Source: a virus. From it: a DNA stretch of 64,000 nt. The notes beneath the pieces were generated by a model. It saw nothing but the letters and a program-made list of their open reading frames with translations. It had not been told where the DNA came from and did not search any database. This document shows positions 16,101-23,656 of this stretch, piece by piece. The first letter of the stretch is position 1; the number at the start of each line of letters is the position of its first letter. The position numbers and the translations under genes are program-made. The stretch covers positions 1 to 64,000 of the IMG/VR virus record IMGVR_UViG_3300021962_000046. One strand, given 5' to 3'.

Positions 16101-19100
16101 ATACTAGAACTTGATGCAAGTAATTCTGCAAGTTATCCAGGTTATGGAGCTTATTGGAAAGATGTTTCAGGAAGCAGACAACTTGCATTGCTTGTAAACA
16201 GTCCATCATTTGACACAACCTCAAAATCTTTCTTGCTTGATGGAAGCACACAATACATTAAGTTAACAAACTCATCCTTGTATAACTTTTCTGGAAATCA
16301 GTCATTTACATTGCTGGTTTATGGCAAAGTAAATGAAACAGGATTGGATAGCGGTATCATAACAATGCTAAACGAAGGCGTTGGTTATGAATATGCATTA
16401 AATTTGGACTACTCTGGTAAGTTGTTTGGAATTAGAAATGACGCATACCAAATACCAGCTACAACATCAAAAATAGATTTTACAGAAAAGCATCTTTTTG
16501 GTATTGTTTATGATGGAGTAAACAAAAGATTACAAATCTATATCGATGGAATACCAGCTAGTGAAAAAGTTTATTCTGACACAATATTGCCAGACTTACA
16601 AGACCTATTAATAGGTGCATACAAGCAGAACAGCATAATTTCAGGATTTTTATCATCAAGAATAAGTTATGTTTCAGCATATAATAGAAATTTATCTACA
16701 GATGAAATCAAACAATGTTATGTTTCAATTTATTCAAAATTCATAAATGCATATCCAACCACAACAACTCCAGCACCTTCTTTGGTTACAACAAATCTAC
16801 AAGCATTATTCAATGCAAAAGATTATTCAGGTGGAATATATTGGGTAGATAGTATTTCAAACATACAGGCCAGAATTGTAAATTCTGCGACTTATGATAG
16901 TATAAACAAATGTTTTATATTAAATGGAATAAATCAATATTTTGATTTGGGAACTGCTTCACAATTTAATGTTACGGGATCAGCCCCATACACTATACAA
17001 GTTTATTTGAACTTCAACGATATATCTGGGTATCAAACTTTATTTTCTAGCTGGAATACTGGAATAGCTGGCAAACTGCTTTTTATAAAAGATCAAGATA
17101 ATTTTGTAAGATCTAGTAGAAATAGCATTAGTGTAGGCGTATCGCCAACAACAGTAACCTCACAAACTATTTATCTCATAACGCTAACATATGATGGAAC
17201 AGCGATGAGAATATATTTGAACAACACATCTGGAAATGCAATAAATGATCAATTAACAGCTTTAGCAGCAACACCATTTTTAATTGGAGCAAATCTTTCC
17301 TCTAATATTACTACAAATTTCTTAAATGCAAACATATACTCAACAATAGTATACAACAGAGCATTATCTCCTTCCGAAATATCACAAAATTTAAACTACT
17401 TAACAACAATCTACAATCAAACAACAACAACAACATCAACAACACCACAGCCAGAAACAAATGTGTTCTATTTAAATTCTGACATATCTTGTGATGGTGG
17501 AAATGTTAATTTCTGCCCAATCAACATTTCAGGTTATTTGCAAACTTTGGGCGCAACAGAAACACAATTTTTACCTCCAGCATCTGGAAGTACTGGTATT
17601 AGTGCAAACATGGAAGCAGTTGACACTTCTTCTTCCTTTGATTCTTCTCTAAAACCATTGCCACCAAACAGTAGCATTGGAAATGCATACAGAACAGACC
17701 GAGCTTTAAACGGAACATTTTCAGCTGGTTCTTGGAACTTATCAATAAGCTTGCAAAGCACAAGAAGAAAAGGTTCTGGTCATATTGCCACAAGGATATT
17801 CAAATCATCCAATCCAGATGGAACTAATGCAACAGAATTAACAGCAACGACACTAAATGGAAATACATCAGATTTCACTTTGTCTACAATCTCAACATCT
17901 AAAGTTACATGGAACACATCTTCCATAACATTAAACAATGAATACTTGTTTTTCACAGTTGCTTGGGTAATAGATGGATATGCAACAACGACAACAACAA
18001 CACCAATTCCAAGCTTTGTATTATCTGGCTGCGAACTATTGCTTGATGCAAGCGATGCAGATTCTTATCCGGGCTTTGGAAGTGTCTGGTATGACATAAG
18101 CGGAAATCAAAGAGATGCAACAGTAATAAATAGTCCAACATTTAGTGCTGTAAACAAAAGCTTCACACTTAATGGAACAAATCAATATTTCAATCTTGGA
18201 AATAATTCTGCATTTTATAAGAATGGAACTGCGCCTTTTTCTTTATCGATATATTGCGACATAAATTCTACTGCTAATTATAAATCTATAATTTCAAGAC
18301 AAAACAACAATGTTCTTGGAGATTATGAACTATATGTTAATTCATCGAATACTGTTTTTGGAAAAAGAGATGTGTCACCATATGAGACATCTGGTGTTTC
18401 AAATCTAACACCAAATACAAAATATCTAATAACTATGGTTTATGATGGAACATTTTTAAAAGTATTCATAAATGATAAATCTGGAAATGAAATAAATTCT
18501 GGTTCTGTTGTAACTAATTCGCCAAATTTAAATCTACTGGTTGGTGCCAATTACACATCTGATGTTCTAGCTAATTTCTTTGGTGGCAACATCTACGCAG
18601 TAATGTTTTATAATAAAGCACTTGCATTTGAAGAAATCCAAAGAAACATTACTGCTGCAAGATTCAGATTTGGTTTTAGTCCAGAACCTTCCACAACTAC
18701 AACACCATACCCACAAAATTACAATTTGGTATTGTACCCAGATCCAGTTTGCAATATAAATTATAGATTTAAATATGGTTATGTCTCTACTGCTCCATAT
18801 GATTTTTATGGTCCAGAATCTGGATGGTCATTAGCAGCAGGGAATCAGTTAAACACATATGCTTTTTTATGTTTTGGTTTTCCAGTAACAAATGCATATA
18901 CCGCTACAAGCAATGCAATAACTCAAATTTTATATCCAAATAATTATCCTTCGTCTGCACCAAACCCATTAATTGGAATAGGATCTGTGCCAGCTAGTTG
19001 CACAAACTTAGAAATAAACAATCAACCATTAGGAAGAAATGGTTATCCTATAAATCTTAGAAATTTACAAAACCCCAATCAAATTATAAAACTACAAAAC

Positions 19101-21443
19101 TGTGATCCATCTACATTTACAAATGCAGTTCTAAAAGATTGTTTGTATCAAGTTTGGTACAATGCAATTACAAGAAATATAACAAACGGAACGCTTGTAT
19201 TAACTACTAGCAATTCAAGCACAAGATTGAAGGAAGAAGATTATTACCTTTACAATGATTTAGTTCAAAAAGGCTGGACTATAACTTTAGATGCTATTCC
19301 AACCACCACTACCACCACATCAACTACTACCACAGAGGAACCATCTCAGACATTAACAATAAGAAATACAGTTTATTCAAGCGTAGAATCACCAATATTC
19401 AATACCAATGTTGAAATACCACAACAAGGACCACCTTCTGCCTATAAGGGTGTTTTGTATACATATGCAATTCAAAGAAGTGGAGTACCACCTGTTACAA
19501 CCTCAACAACTCCAGCACCGCTTCAAGCAAATATAACAGCTGCTGTTTTAATTCAAAGCGTCACAACCACATCAAGCACAACATCATCGACAGCTGGACC
19601 GGGAACCAGATTTATTTCCATAAAAGTTTCTGATATAGCAACAATAAATTATATTAACTTTGGCGATGGTACAATTATTCGCAATCCATCATCTGAATTC
19701 GCAATAACATATGAATATAAGAACGATGGCCTCTATGATCTTTCAATTTCTGCAAACACTTCTGATATTGAAATAGATTGTAGAAACATAACATACTTGA
19801 CAGTTGAAGATTATATTTCTGGAACACCTGTATCAAGGATTGTTTTAACAAATTCAGCTATTCAATTTGCCGATTTGGATCACGCATTACAAACTTCTTA
19901 TGTTGATTTAAGAAACAATAATATGAATTCAAATTCTGTGACTAGTGCCTTGCAAGCAATAGCTGTAAGTCCAGAATTTAGCGGTTATGTTAATTTGACA
20001 GGGAATTCTATTCCAACAGCCGAAGGCCTAACAGCAGCACAAAATCTGGTCAACAATGGATGGACAGTTCTTATAGACGGTGGTGTTGTGACAACAACAC
20101 CAAGACCTCAATCTGATCATGCCATTTTGTGGGATACCGAAAGTAATCTAACTTGGGATTTCAATTCCTATATCTTATGGGATGAAATAACAACCACAAC
20201 GAATTTATCAAATATAGATTCAACATCTAATGGAACAAATCCACTTCCACAAATGTCTGGCTCTCCAGCTTTCGGAATCGAATTTAATGTTCCTCCTGCG
20301 TTTATACCAAATTATTATGGATATTATAAGTATTTGACATTGAAACTAACAGCAAATAGCAATATAAATGCTGGAACTACAATATCAATACAGGTAAGTA
20401 ATGTTCAAAATCCAGGAAATTCTACTGAGAACTTCATACTTGCTAATGCTTATATTGGTGAAAATATAAATTCTGGAGATGTTTTTGTTGCAAACTTTGA
20501 TATAAGCAGCTTGTATCCTTCATCTGGAACTAATTATATTTGGTTTAAAACAACAAGTGATACAATTAATGTTATCCCACAACTAAACTGGTGTTATAAT
20601 AGCTTCATACTTCCAACAGGAAGTTGGATTTTCAATCAATACTACAATGTTTCAACAGGAAATGGAATATTTTCAATAAGTGTAAACAACTATATTCCAA
20701 CAACTCTTCCTCCACCTACTACAACTCCACTACCAAACTCTTTGTTGTATACTTCAAATGGAATTCTTGAATATGTAAGTTCTGGACCTTTGTTGTGGTA
20801 TAATGTAAATATAACAACAACTAGTACCACTACAACAACAAGTACTACTACAACAACAAGTACTACTACAACAACAAGTACTACTACAACAACAAGTACT
20901 ACTACAACAGAAGCACCAACTAGTACTACTACAACAACTCCACCAATTAGAACAGTACTTGACAGTTCACTTTTGACAAATGATGCTGAAGCACCGATAA
21001 ACAATCCTTCTCAAGTTTATGGCGTAAGCTTTGACACTCTTGGCTTGCAGTTTAGCACAAATCCTCTGCAAGTATTGATATTAAGTTTACAAAACGATAC
21101 AGTTGCAGAAATTACTACATATTCTTTGGATGTAAGCACAAGTTCTACTGGCCCTTGGACAACAATTCAAGGTCAAATATTACAACCTTGGTTGCCAAGT
21201 ATTGACAGAGATATTTACTTTGATGTTAGTGGATTTACAATATCTCAAAATACAAATACCTTGTATTTTAAGTATGTTTCGGGGCAACCAGCAGCATCAT
21301 TTAACATATCGAATTCTGGTAGTTCTACGAGTATTTGGCAAGATACTGGTTATGTTGGAATAGTAGGGACTGGTATTTATAGACTTACAGCATATTCAAA
21401 TATTTCAACAACTACAAGTACAACAACTACTGCAACACCTTAG
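4194..21443 (+). CDS. Giant modular fibre/adhesin protein (5749 residues)
   Basis: One uninterrupted frame. SD GAGGGA (4182-4187) lies within the end of the previous gene. Residues 1-60 are the second half of a putative Ig domain (LNIDPTNGLLTGTP). LamG/concanavalin-like modules follow at about 64-320, 350-633, 635-918, 1170-1390, 3023-3250, 3965-4189, 4200-4410 and 4606-4833, recognisable by L-x-x-W-x-D near the start and VYDG or similar later. PKD-like WGDG modules lie at about 920-1000, 1645-1720 and 5133-5190, followed by leucine-rich-like stretches. Repeated beta-sandwich modules (FSTDN-type) fill 2320-3016, 3265-3963 and 5583-5738. At least fifteen Thr/Ser/Pro linkers separate them. There is no signal peptide or membrane segment. 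A long tail fibre or whisker binding glycans is the likely role. It ends in TAG. No enzyme motif was seen. Confidence 0.85.
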   Translation: MAVTDYTWNIPVGKPTWLNIDPTNGLLTGTPSSSDTGFYYFTVTATNRQTGQVLTRELSVGVSQPVYPYNLGLLLNWYDNTSLSKLASGDPVSLWVDKGLRPTNLGQTNISQRPAAFIIPNGGKAVQFESVNMENLIGLNTVNQTIYQKCTVAFWYNTSSTSSSNLFGLNNQDLVLQDSFGTFQKENNSVVFDRYKTNGNIQIASVSTTPASNSWQFLSAVISKNLNGNYDVSIYAYDKLTSTMNLIGQNPNSFTLAANSNVTELVYRQAVTMGAAYNGNQDVVGFFDGYISSSFIYGSELSQSQLLTLAQNSDPTQPVSTTTSTTPVPAYFYVLNSVEPVPTTTPAPPPFNPNSLGNLVNWYDANDLSVYQDGASVSVWNDKATALPPGTQTQNRLNLTLSTSSYAGNVPPVKRTDGKPYLDFTANNTGFLVSNASYNVTNFTYKTYAAWIWIDSPEEGTSSSFRNAFGYVNTDGSKTNFCSLGLQPTNNARPGFLKYNANSTSVAPFFQGSTSVGPQGTWCFVAITLDDSNLSNRLPTIYYDINGIVQQRRFDTLFVVDSTPTNCSVGIGGSLISNGSGGFNFLKWAGKISSCFFYASQTQSQGMLSLSQLQELRDRTYPGINDPKVPTPAPFNPATLGTLTTWLDQNYLFGCYPGYKVLQLQNKGSLGGYAYSYDYYNPSNPYGTSALTVDQQDYYPALSFNGTSDGYTFNQTQSISQSQAYTVAGWVFTPPVSTTTSTTSTTSTTSSTSSTSSTSSTSSTSSTTPQPLNRSFFGSYSSINEIPYGIGLNKQTAISETYYQTGNPQTISSNTPINTAYGTWSFVAITRQNGTGSSTVLYEDISGIVSQVGSAVISQTSANYTNVKNWIGKYSPQNLGAKYFNGYVGSQFVYSQALNIGQLQILRDSTNPGGPPNEGQFSIDWVATAGQTKTIQTSTGLLTSINWGDGTTTFTDGITTSFTHTYINAGTYTVNLNCSSIVAPNTSLTISNQNVIRVNTTKIPSVIKELDLSQNNITSVSFYGTSINKIKLGTNPLTSLNTSILPNITLLDLSNCNLITSLDLTQNTELLTLNLNGCTLLDNITNYQTLTNLTFLDISGTQLNYNNLTYFTNLQIFYGQNAKISGDFVANNMSSLTTINIANTIPTTTTTPQPTTSTTTSTSSTSTTIPPFFTTNCRILLDGTTYSGSGTTWNSSVGSLTGTLVNSPTYDSTQKGFILNGVNQYINLGNDSSIGFSGNNPFTIQAFIKVTQTGIGNQAIISRWNENVGGSYLLYKNTFEDLKANRNPDYTAQSPYSIPFNEQILVTMVYDGNLTRIYIDDNSGVPITDISSTAFAGNTLVGSYLVNSVMSGFFQGEIYSVAVYGQPLTIDQIRQNYRACIARYQIPPEPTTTTSTTSTSTSSTSSTTSSTTSSTTPIPVGITSINVSGSTALTTIDLTSNSISLFDGTGLVNLSSLNVSYNPSFSQSGLVTYNYPSLLTLNGTGCNFTTFDARTTTGNLSYLRTLILDRNYSLTTILADNNPNLLSISASYCDLSNLDISNSSSLVVNNLTTVVANYNPNLSSINLTNVFKLQNLSLVGCNLNTSEISNIVVKIYNGVQLYGTRNGILSVNNQLEWAPPDQGTLTTINILKSNYSWSVITDEYAPFFIWKSVAAGETKGFTIQGKISNIRWGDGTTSAGPFKDQTITHTYTSAINNAVVLFNIDYPVVPDDPTNRLTEFLATVENNGVGISDINNLQNYVQTIQLDNSYITKWDKTIESLQILILRNYKGYLTNVEALNHTFLTTLELSASDTAVGSALTNVNITNLNSLIVLNVQNASGLAGTGSGTSPFSKITGFADNTSIINLNINNTGIQVNDLRTINKANLVNYYAQGNNCSGEFNATNTIVEVVDISNNNFTSAIFDGCVNIFEVYLINNALNRTEIDNVLTTIRNLATTNSIYEGFIDLRSQANNQTHGYTSTFGYIQDLGYRLEWGVLIDYDPDWVITITHSKNSNSAIFAANSISWFTQQVGIPLVFEGSFEGQLNDLAFIGTGPYVTKFYPGSSLTDLGYDSTLESIIINNFNLFEIEGLPSTVTSLNLNNNLIENINLEECTNLQDLSINVNQIQNIDLSANTSLTSLQIAENNLLNLDIAANTLLTSINCSYNTNLITLNGFVFNRMIYIDFSGTKLTSYIPIDCTGATDLTYLGAREINISSTLNFSGLQNLVAVDVTYNMLGDIYFEDCSSIKYILASYNSLSIVSINSILAQAVINEQTNNITFGIINLQNQNPLSYPTGQGIVDKQILVSSPFNWTVNTDSAPVAPTTSTTTTSSTTSTTIAPSIAVLTNFGKNAPLTNQYAITPGSTTVFSIDYDNSGCTVGYFNFIQFIMYAGTLPSGSDPYGTYLQFSFDGGVTYQTIYGLANTSPGPWISTTATVTFNLSGIKVPVGQRSIYMKWADGPTGSRTVYLNCTSTLFQYSAQASWAETGYLNLPSTPIYQLVAQSTTFTRPTTTTTTPAPTTTTSTTFAPTGTVVTYDSLAAQPGNGSNIPTFNTDAYPSYPYLLDIKLNPGIYSSANMRVRISFKAWITAYIGQFAGQIKLNFSTDNVNFTYIESSGYPAWWADEDVYTGSWYFTPNFQPTVYQDFVIYFKQSLENTNRYLLVNVYSVGNIWWTQKNNSWDRQWVMKLENDAATVQPRATTTSTTTTTSTTTTSTTTTPIPSLIVLNSSNYANAGSTTISNENYVFGISYITNYTWYNTPLNYIEILLTNESGTAIQELQLDIGNSIEGPFTRVSGIPTTFWDDNTTAFVRFDLSFIRASGKELVVDNIYFKPVSGQPLFALNYTTVANAATNIWLDSGTFNLPNTLSAIYKLVSTYPYIPQNPIQVLRPNPNFTPTSIDGKGVIFNANGTANGPISNIILLLRNITPNETFYSVTIEMSTDGVNYLPFLGLPTTLWTYLSYAYVSFDIRKLGIIPNGYENTTIYFRYSNTTQLIAISQADPTLGSSYLWTDVGTVNSSGKLSYIIETSYANIYTYPYYSDNSSTPTVWLLDASNIVSYSGSGNTWYNLAPNDGTNTSVTLQNSPQYFVSEKCFNLNGTNQSFVFPSQNFIIGARQPYTAQVLFSLNSYPASGQSFTIFTNENINSSPAGQFRIWIDSSRQIKGNRDTAYPWLLTNTPAISLNTPYLATFVYDGTFMQLYVNDYPVGSQARSDTNSYSGSFTPVIGARYQGSSLVENLNGKIYQAAFYRRALSQSDIVQSWKVVTQNFNILPTTTTTTSTTTTPVPYAQYVLDNSIVIADGVATNNTNAEISSAQTSAYGIQYSNYGCVVGSLRTLSLYINQPNSNPYNWPDGYYTNVTLQFSTNGINYTPITGRTENGQELFGVQKVTFDLSSLSYSSPNGTIYFKYYNETRTLYWVTTNIGIDASLVWGEAGQVLTPSGYKGIYQLSANSTDFDRPKEPTTTTTTTTTTTTLPPGNYIVLDNLWKTQGNANAYPLNPDGTAVELRINPNDYSSGDVDMQITLNMFVNGTCNPSGNIVLEFSFDNVNWIPVEGTTYSGIWNGPSDIKAVTFDISTSYVIPRNATNPIYVRAPINTYTGSCIPYVMFNNEASGTTQYWDQSKYNEGYMLTKIVADASMIQPVAQATNDAPPALSFSNATTTPYPSLVLNSTQATSNGTLPLTATSNKYTITYSVPFSYYGTNLNKLKILLRNNMSSVKNSTNMYFSTDNTNYILVTGIPQSTWLSGTSVLVEFDLSNLVVLQQATNNIYFYPASTDLNTAVDYSNGSGKATLIFTDLQPTIPGTNISFIYNLTAGQPINTTKILTLNNTKYSNTGQIGYIQLDTPKTITFTSTSSTGAISNLVLTLQNNSNRNLYGVGLDFSTNNGASYSTLIGYPEATWKNGEVKDIIFDISSLNIVPTDGIQKSIIVRNNTTYQSNTDISWKLSSTGNASYIWTDNSVSYTVPGGTGYALYSISTSNISSPPVVNNGKILELDASNSASYPGYGAYWKDVSGSRQLALLVNSPSFDTTSKSFLLDGSTQYIKLTNSSLYNFSGNQSFTLLVYGKVNETGLDSGIITMLNEGVGYEYALNLDYSGKLFGIRNDAYQIPATTSKIDFTEKHLFGIVYDGVNKRLQIYIDGIPASEKVYSDTILPDLQDLLIGAYKQNSIISGFLSSRISYVSAYNRNLSTDEIKQCYVSIYSKFINAYPTTTTPAPSLVTTNLQALFNAKDYSGGIYWVDSISNIQARIVNSATYDSINKCFILNGINQYFDLGTASQFNVTGSAPYTIQVYLNFNDISGYQTLFSSWNTGIAGKLLFIKDQDNFVRSSRNSISVGVSPTTVTSQTIYLITLTYDGTAMRIYLNNTSGNAINDQLTALAATPFLIGANLSSNITTNFLNANIYSTIVYNRALSPSEISQNLNYLTTIYNQTTTTTSTTPQPETNVFYLNSDISCDGGNVNFCPINISGYLQTLGATETQFLPPASGSTGISANMEAVDTSSSFDSSLKPLPPNSSIGNAYRTDRALNGTFSAGSWNLSISLQSTRRKGSGHIATRIFKSSNPDGTNATELTATTLNGNTSDFTLSTISTSKVTWNTSSITLNNEYLFFTVAWVIDGYATTTTTTPIPSFVLSGCELLLDASDADSYPGFGSVWYDISGNQRDATVINSPTFSAVNKSFTLNGTNQYFNLGNNSAFYKNGTAPFSLSIYCDINSTANYKSIISRQNNNVLGDYELYVNSSNTVFGKRDVSPYETSGVSNLTPNTKYLITMVYDGTFLKVFINDKSGNEINSGSVVTNSPNLNLLVGANYTSDVLANFFGGNIYAVMFYNKALAFEEIQRNITAARFRFGFSPEPSTTTTPYPQNYNLVLYPDPVCNINYRFKYGYVSTAPYDFYGPESGWSLAAGNQLNTYAFLCFGFPVTNAYTATSNAITQILYPNNYPSSAPNPLIGIGSVPASCTNLEINNQPLGRNGYPINLRNLQNPNQIIKLQNCDPSTFTNAVLKDCLYQVWYNAITRNITNGTLVLTTSNSSTRLKEEDYYLYNDLVQKGWTITLDAIPTTTTTTSTTTTEEPSQTLTIRNTVYSSVESPIFNTNVEIPQQGPPSAYKGVLYTYAIQRSGVPPVTTSTTPAPLQANITAAVLIQSVTTTSSTTSSTAGPGTRFISIKVSDIATINYINFGDGTIIRNPSSEFAITYEYKNDGLYDLSISANTSDIEIDCRNITYLTVEDYISGTPVSRIVLTNSAIQFADLDHALQTSYVDLRNNNMNSNSVTSALQAIAVSPEFSGYVNLTGNSIPTAEGLTAAQNLVNNGWTVLIDGGVVTTTPRPQSDHAILWDTESNLTWDFNSYILWDEITTTTNLSNIDSTSNGTNPLPQMSGSPAFGIEFNVPPAFIPNYYGYYKYLTLKLTANSNINAGTTISIQVSNVQNPGNSTENFILANAYIGENINSGDVFVANFDISSLYPSSGTNYIWFKTTSDTINVIPQLNWCYNSFILPTGSWIFNQYYNVSTGNGIFSISVNNYIPTTLPPPTTTPLPNSLLYTSNGILEYVSSGPLLWYNVNITTTSTTTTTSTTTTTSTTTTTSTTTTTSTTTTEAPTSTTTTTPPIRTVLDSSLLTNDAEAPINNPSQVYGVSFDTLGLQFSTNPLQVLILSLQNDTVAEITTYSLDVSTSSTGPWTTIQGQILQPWLPSIDRDIYFDVSGFTISQNTNTLYFKYVSGQPAASFNISNSGSSTSIWQDTGYVGIVGTGIYRLTAYSNISTTTSTTTTATP
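6438..6486 (+). repeat. 9-bp tandem repeat encoding Ser/Thr linker
   Basis: About five copies of a TTCTTCCAC unit lie inside the giant fibre gene and encode an STS-type linker between its second and third LamG-like units. Codon choice (TCT TCC ACT) differs from the ACA/AGT-based linkers elsewhere. Confidence 0.85.
20829..20912 (+). repeat. 18-bp tandem repeat encoding (TTTTTS)n linker
   Basis: Four near-identical copies of TACTACTACAACAACAAG occur near the 3' end of the giant fibre gene. They encode a TTTTTS repeat just before the final beta-sandwich module. Identical codons in each copy suggest recent expansion by slippage or recombination. Confidence 0.85.
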
Positions 21444-21506
21444 AAATTAATTTGAAATAACTGGTTTTAATTAATAGATATTTAAAATAGCACAGGAGAT
21501 ATTAAA

Positions 21507-22553
21507 ATGGCAGATGCAAAAACAATAGACCAATTAACAACAGCCAGCACCATTAATCCAACAGATTTAATTGTTATATTGAATCCATCTAATCCAGATG
21601 CTCAAAAAGTAACTGTTTATAGCTTACTTTCATCTTTTACGCCAACAACGACTTCAACAACAAGCACAACATCGACATCGACATCGACAACAACAACAAC
21701 TACTACAACAACAACTATTCCACCTCTTAATTCTGTTGGTTATGTAGTTGCTGGTGTATCGAATAACTCCTATAATCAGTCAAACTTCCTTAAGCTAACA
21801 GATAGTTCTTCTCCAGGAGGAACTCTAAGCCTTGGATTTTTGGATCAAAGTGGTACTGCAAAAGGTTCAATAAATTTCAATCGTTCTAATCCTACAAACA
21901 TACCTTATACTGTTTTTCCCCAGTACTATGTTGATGGATTAAATGGAGGCGCATCTGCTGGTGTTTATTTTACGAATACTGGGAATACTTCTCAAATTCA
22001 GTTATCAGCAAACCCAACCAGTAGCTACCCCATGATTCTGCCTCCCGCACAGGCAACAAGCACAGGCAGAGGATTCCTTGCTTGCACAAATACTGGTACA
22101 GGACAATTAGGATTTGTTTATCCAGCACTACAGTATAACTATTACACTTTGGCAAGCAATTTCACGGTAAGTACCACTAGTGACCAGCCCCTCTCCAACT
22201 GGACGAATGTTGTAGAAGGCATAACCGGCGTTTCCCTTACAGGCGGTACTTTATTGAATAATAGTGGCGGGACCGTAACACTCAAAATTGAATACGGATT
22301 CTATTGGAGTGATTTAAATTCATCAGGTGCTAGAGTAGCTTACTTTGTTAATCCAGTAAGCTCAGAACGATTTGCATCCACTTGGGTGGCTGCTACAACA
22401 GATTATTCGTCGAACTGTTCATGCCAAATTGTAACCTTGGCGCAAGGTGCTTCTATTCAACCTAGAGTGTGGCAGAATAGTGGTTCAAACAAAACTGTTA
22501 CTACAGCAATAGTTGGTCAAAAAACATTCTTTCAGGTCACAAGAATCGCCTAA
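21507..22553 (+). CDS. Tail-fibre protein with C1q/TNF-like C-terminal domain
   Basis: The product is 348 residues with SD AGGAGAT. The N-terminus (KTIDQLTTASTINPTDLIVIL) is the short motif common at the start of phage fibre and baseplate-attached proteins. A Thr linker at about 50-72 follows. Residues 75-205 are Gly/Ser-rich shaft-like sequence. Residues 210-348 (FTVSTTSDQPLSN to TFFQVTRIA) match the C-terminal half of the next gene, with a shared NSSGARVA/NSSGSRVAW strand and WQNSG/WQNAG strand. The shape and alternating hydrophobic strands suggest a jelly-roll head of the C1q/TNF type that would trimerise and bind receptor. The fold is inferred; the paralogy is seen. Confidence 0.8.
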   Translation: MADAKTIDQLTTASTINPTDLIVILNPSNPDAQKVTVYSLLSSFTPTTTSTTSTTSTSTSTTTTTTTTTTIPPLNSVGYVVAGVSNNSYNQSNFLKLTDSSSPGGTLSLGFLDQSGTAKGSINFNRSNPTNIPYTVFPQYYVDGLNGGASAGVYFTNTGNTSQIQLSANPTSSYPMILPPAQATSTGRGFLACTNTGTGQLGFVYPALQYNYYTLASNFTVSTTSDQPLSNWTNVVEGITGVSLTGGTLLNNSGGTVTLKIEYGFYWSDLNSSGARVAYFVNPVSSERFASTWVAATTDYSSNCSCQIVTLAQGASIQPRVWQNSGSNKTVTTAIVGQKTFFQVTRIA

Positions 22554-22683
22554 TAATCAAGCAGATCAAAAATGAAAAGTATAATAGTAAAAAACCCACT
22601 AATAGCAAAAACAACTGTCAGCAAAACGGATTGCTATTCAAATTAAAAATAAATGAATATATAAATATTAAAGGGAGATTTAA
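22554..22683. other. 130-base gap between fibre genes with inverted repeat and late-promoter-like box
   Basis: No convincing gene: the only reading frame is 24 codons without a ribosome site. AATAGCAA (22601-22608) and TTGCTATT (22631-22638) form an inverted repeat with a 22-base loop. A TATAAATA box lies near the right end. Confidence 0.5.
22660..22667 (+). promoter_or_regulatory. T4-type late promoter-like box TATAAATA
   Basis: Exact match to the T4 late promoter core. It sits 16 bases before the start of the downstream fibre gene, with SD AAGGGAG in between, so the leader would be very short. Such AT-rich boxes can occur by chance in this genome. Confidence 0.4.
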
Positions 22684-23634
22684 ATGGCTAATGATAGAAA
22701 AATAGAAAATTTAAATACTACATCAGGCATTGCTTCTAGTGATTTTTTTGCTGTTGCAACCTCTGGTTATCCGACCCAAAAAGCAACAATTGCACAAGTT
22801 GCAGCAGCAATAACGCCTAGCAACAGCATAGCAAGTGGAAACCTTTCTGTTTTGATTGGATCAACAGCCGACACCAGAAAAGGTTTATCTCAAACAACAA
22901 ATTTACAATACAATCAAAATGTTAATCCAACTTTGATTATTGGCTCTGGCTCTTTGGTATCTAATGCAAGTGGATTAAATGTTGTTGGTCAGAGTTTGAA
23001 TGCATTGGATATAAACACCAATTCAGCAAACATTTATGCTTCTGGAACTGCAAATTCAATCAATTTAACAACTTCAAGTTCTTTGTCTAGTGATCAAACA
23101 TGGGTTTTACCTAATGTTGCATCTGGCAGTTCTGGTAAAAGTCTTTACATAAGTTCATTGAGTTCTGGAAATTCAGTTGTAAATTTGGACTTTCAATTTC
23201 CCAAAATTGGAATTTACTACAAACAAGGTTCTGACCTTAGCGTTCCAAATGCAACCAATACAGTTTTACAAAACTACTTCCTTCAAGGAACAGATACAAC
23301 TGGATTAACTGTAAATGCTACCAGCGGTACATTTACAAATAATACTGGTGGAGATGTTTTGATAAGAACTACAATGAATTTACTTTGGGATATAAATTCT
23401 TCAGGAAGCAGAGTAGCTTGGGTGTCCATAAATAGTGGCGGGACAATAAGAAGATGTCAATCTTTTGCAGCAGCAGGAACAAATTTTAGTGCAAACAATG
23501 TCTCTGAAGTTTTCACTCTTTCTAGTGGAAGCACAATGAACATTCAATGCTGGCAAAACGCTGGCGCAAATGTTCTTTTAAAGTCTACATTATTAAACGG
23601 AAATACAAGTGTTATAATCGAAAGATTAGTATAA
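22684..23634 (+). CDS. Tail-fibre protein with C1q/TNF-like C-terminal domain
   Basis: The product is 316 residues with SD AAGGGAG. The N-terminal motif RKIENLNTTSGIASSDFFAVATSG is of the same fibre type as its neighbours. Residues 50-165 are repetitive Ser/Asn/Gly-rich shaft. Residues 175-316 are paralogous to the C-terminal half of the previous gene, with shared NNTGGDVLIRTTMN and INSSGSRVAW strands. Unlike the previous gene it has no Thr linker. The terminal domain is probably a trimeric receptor-binding head, an inference from length, strand pattern and position. Confidence 0.8.
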   Translation: MANDRKIENLNTTSGIASSDFFAVATSGYPTQKATIAQVAAAITPSNSIASGNLSVLIGSTADTRKGLSQTTNLQYNQNVNPTLIIGSGSLVSNASGLNVVGQSLNALDINTNSANIYASGTANSINLTTSSSLSSDQTWVLPNVASGSSGKSLYISSLSSGNSVVNLDFQFPKIGIYYKQGSDLSVPNATNTVLQNYFLQGTDTTGLTVNATSGTFTNNTGGDVLIRTTMNLLWDINSSGSRVAWVSINSGGTIRRCQSFAAAGTNFSANNVSEVFTLSSGSTMNIQCWQNAGANVLLKSTLLNGNTSVIIERLV

Positions 23635-23656
23635 ACAATATATTCAGGAGAATTAG

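Noticed and set aside
20690-21004. Antisense Val-rich frame of 104 codons
   Set aside because: A reverse-strand image of the Thr-rich linker of the giant fibre gene.
22572-22646. 24-codon frame between two fibre genes
   Set aside because: No SD, very short and of unlike composition.
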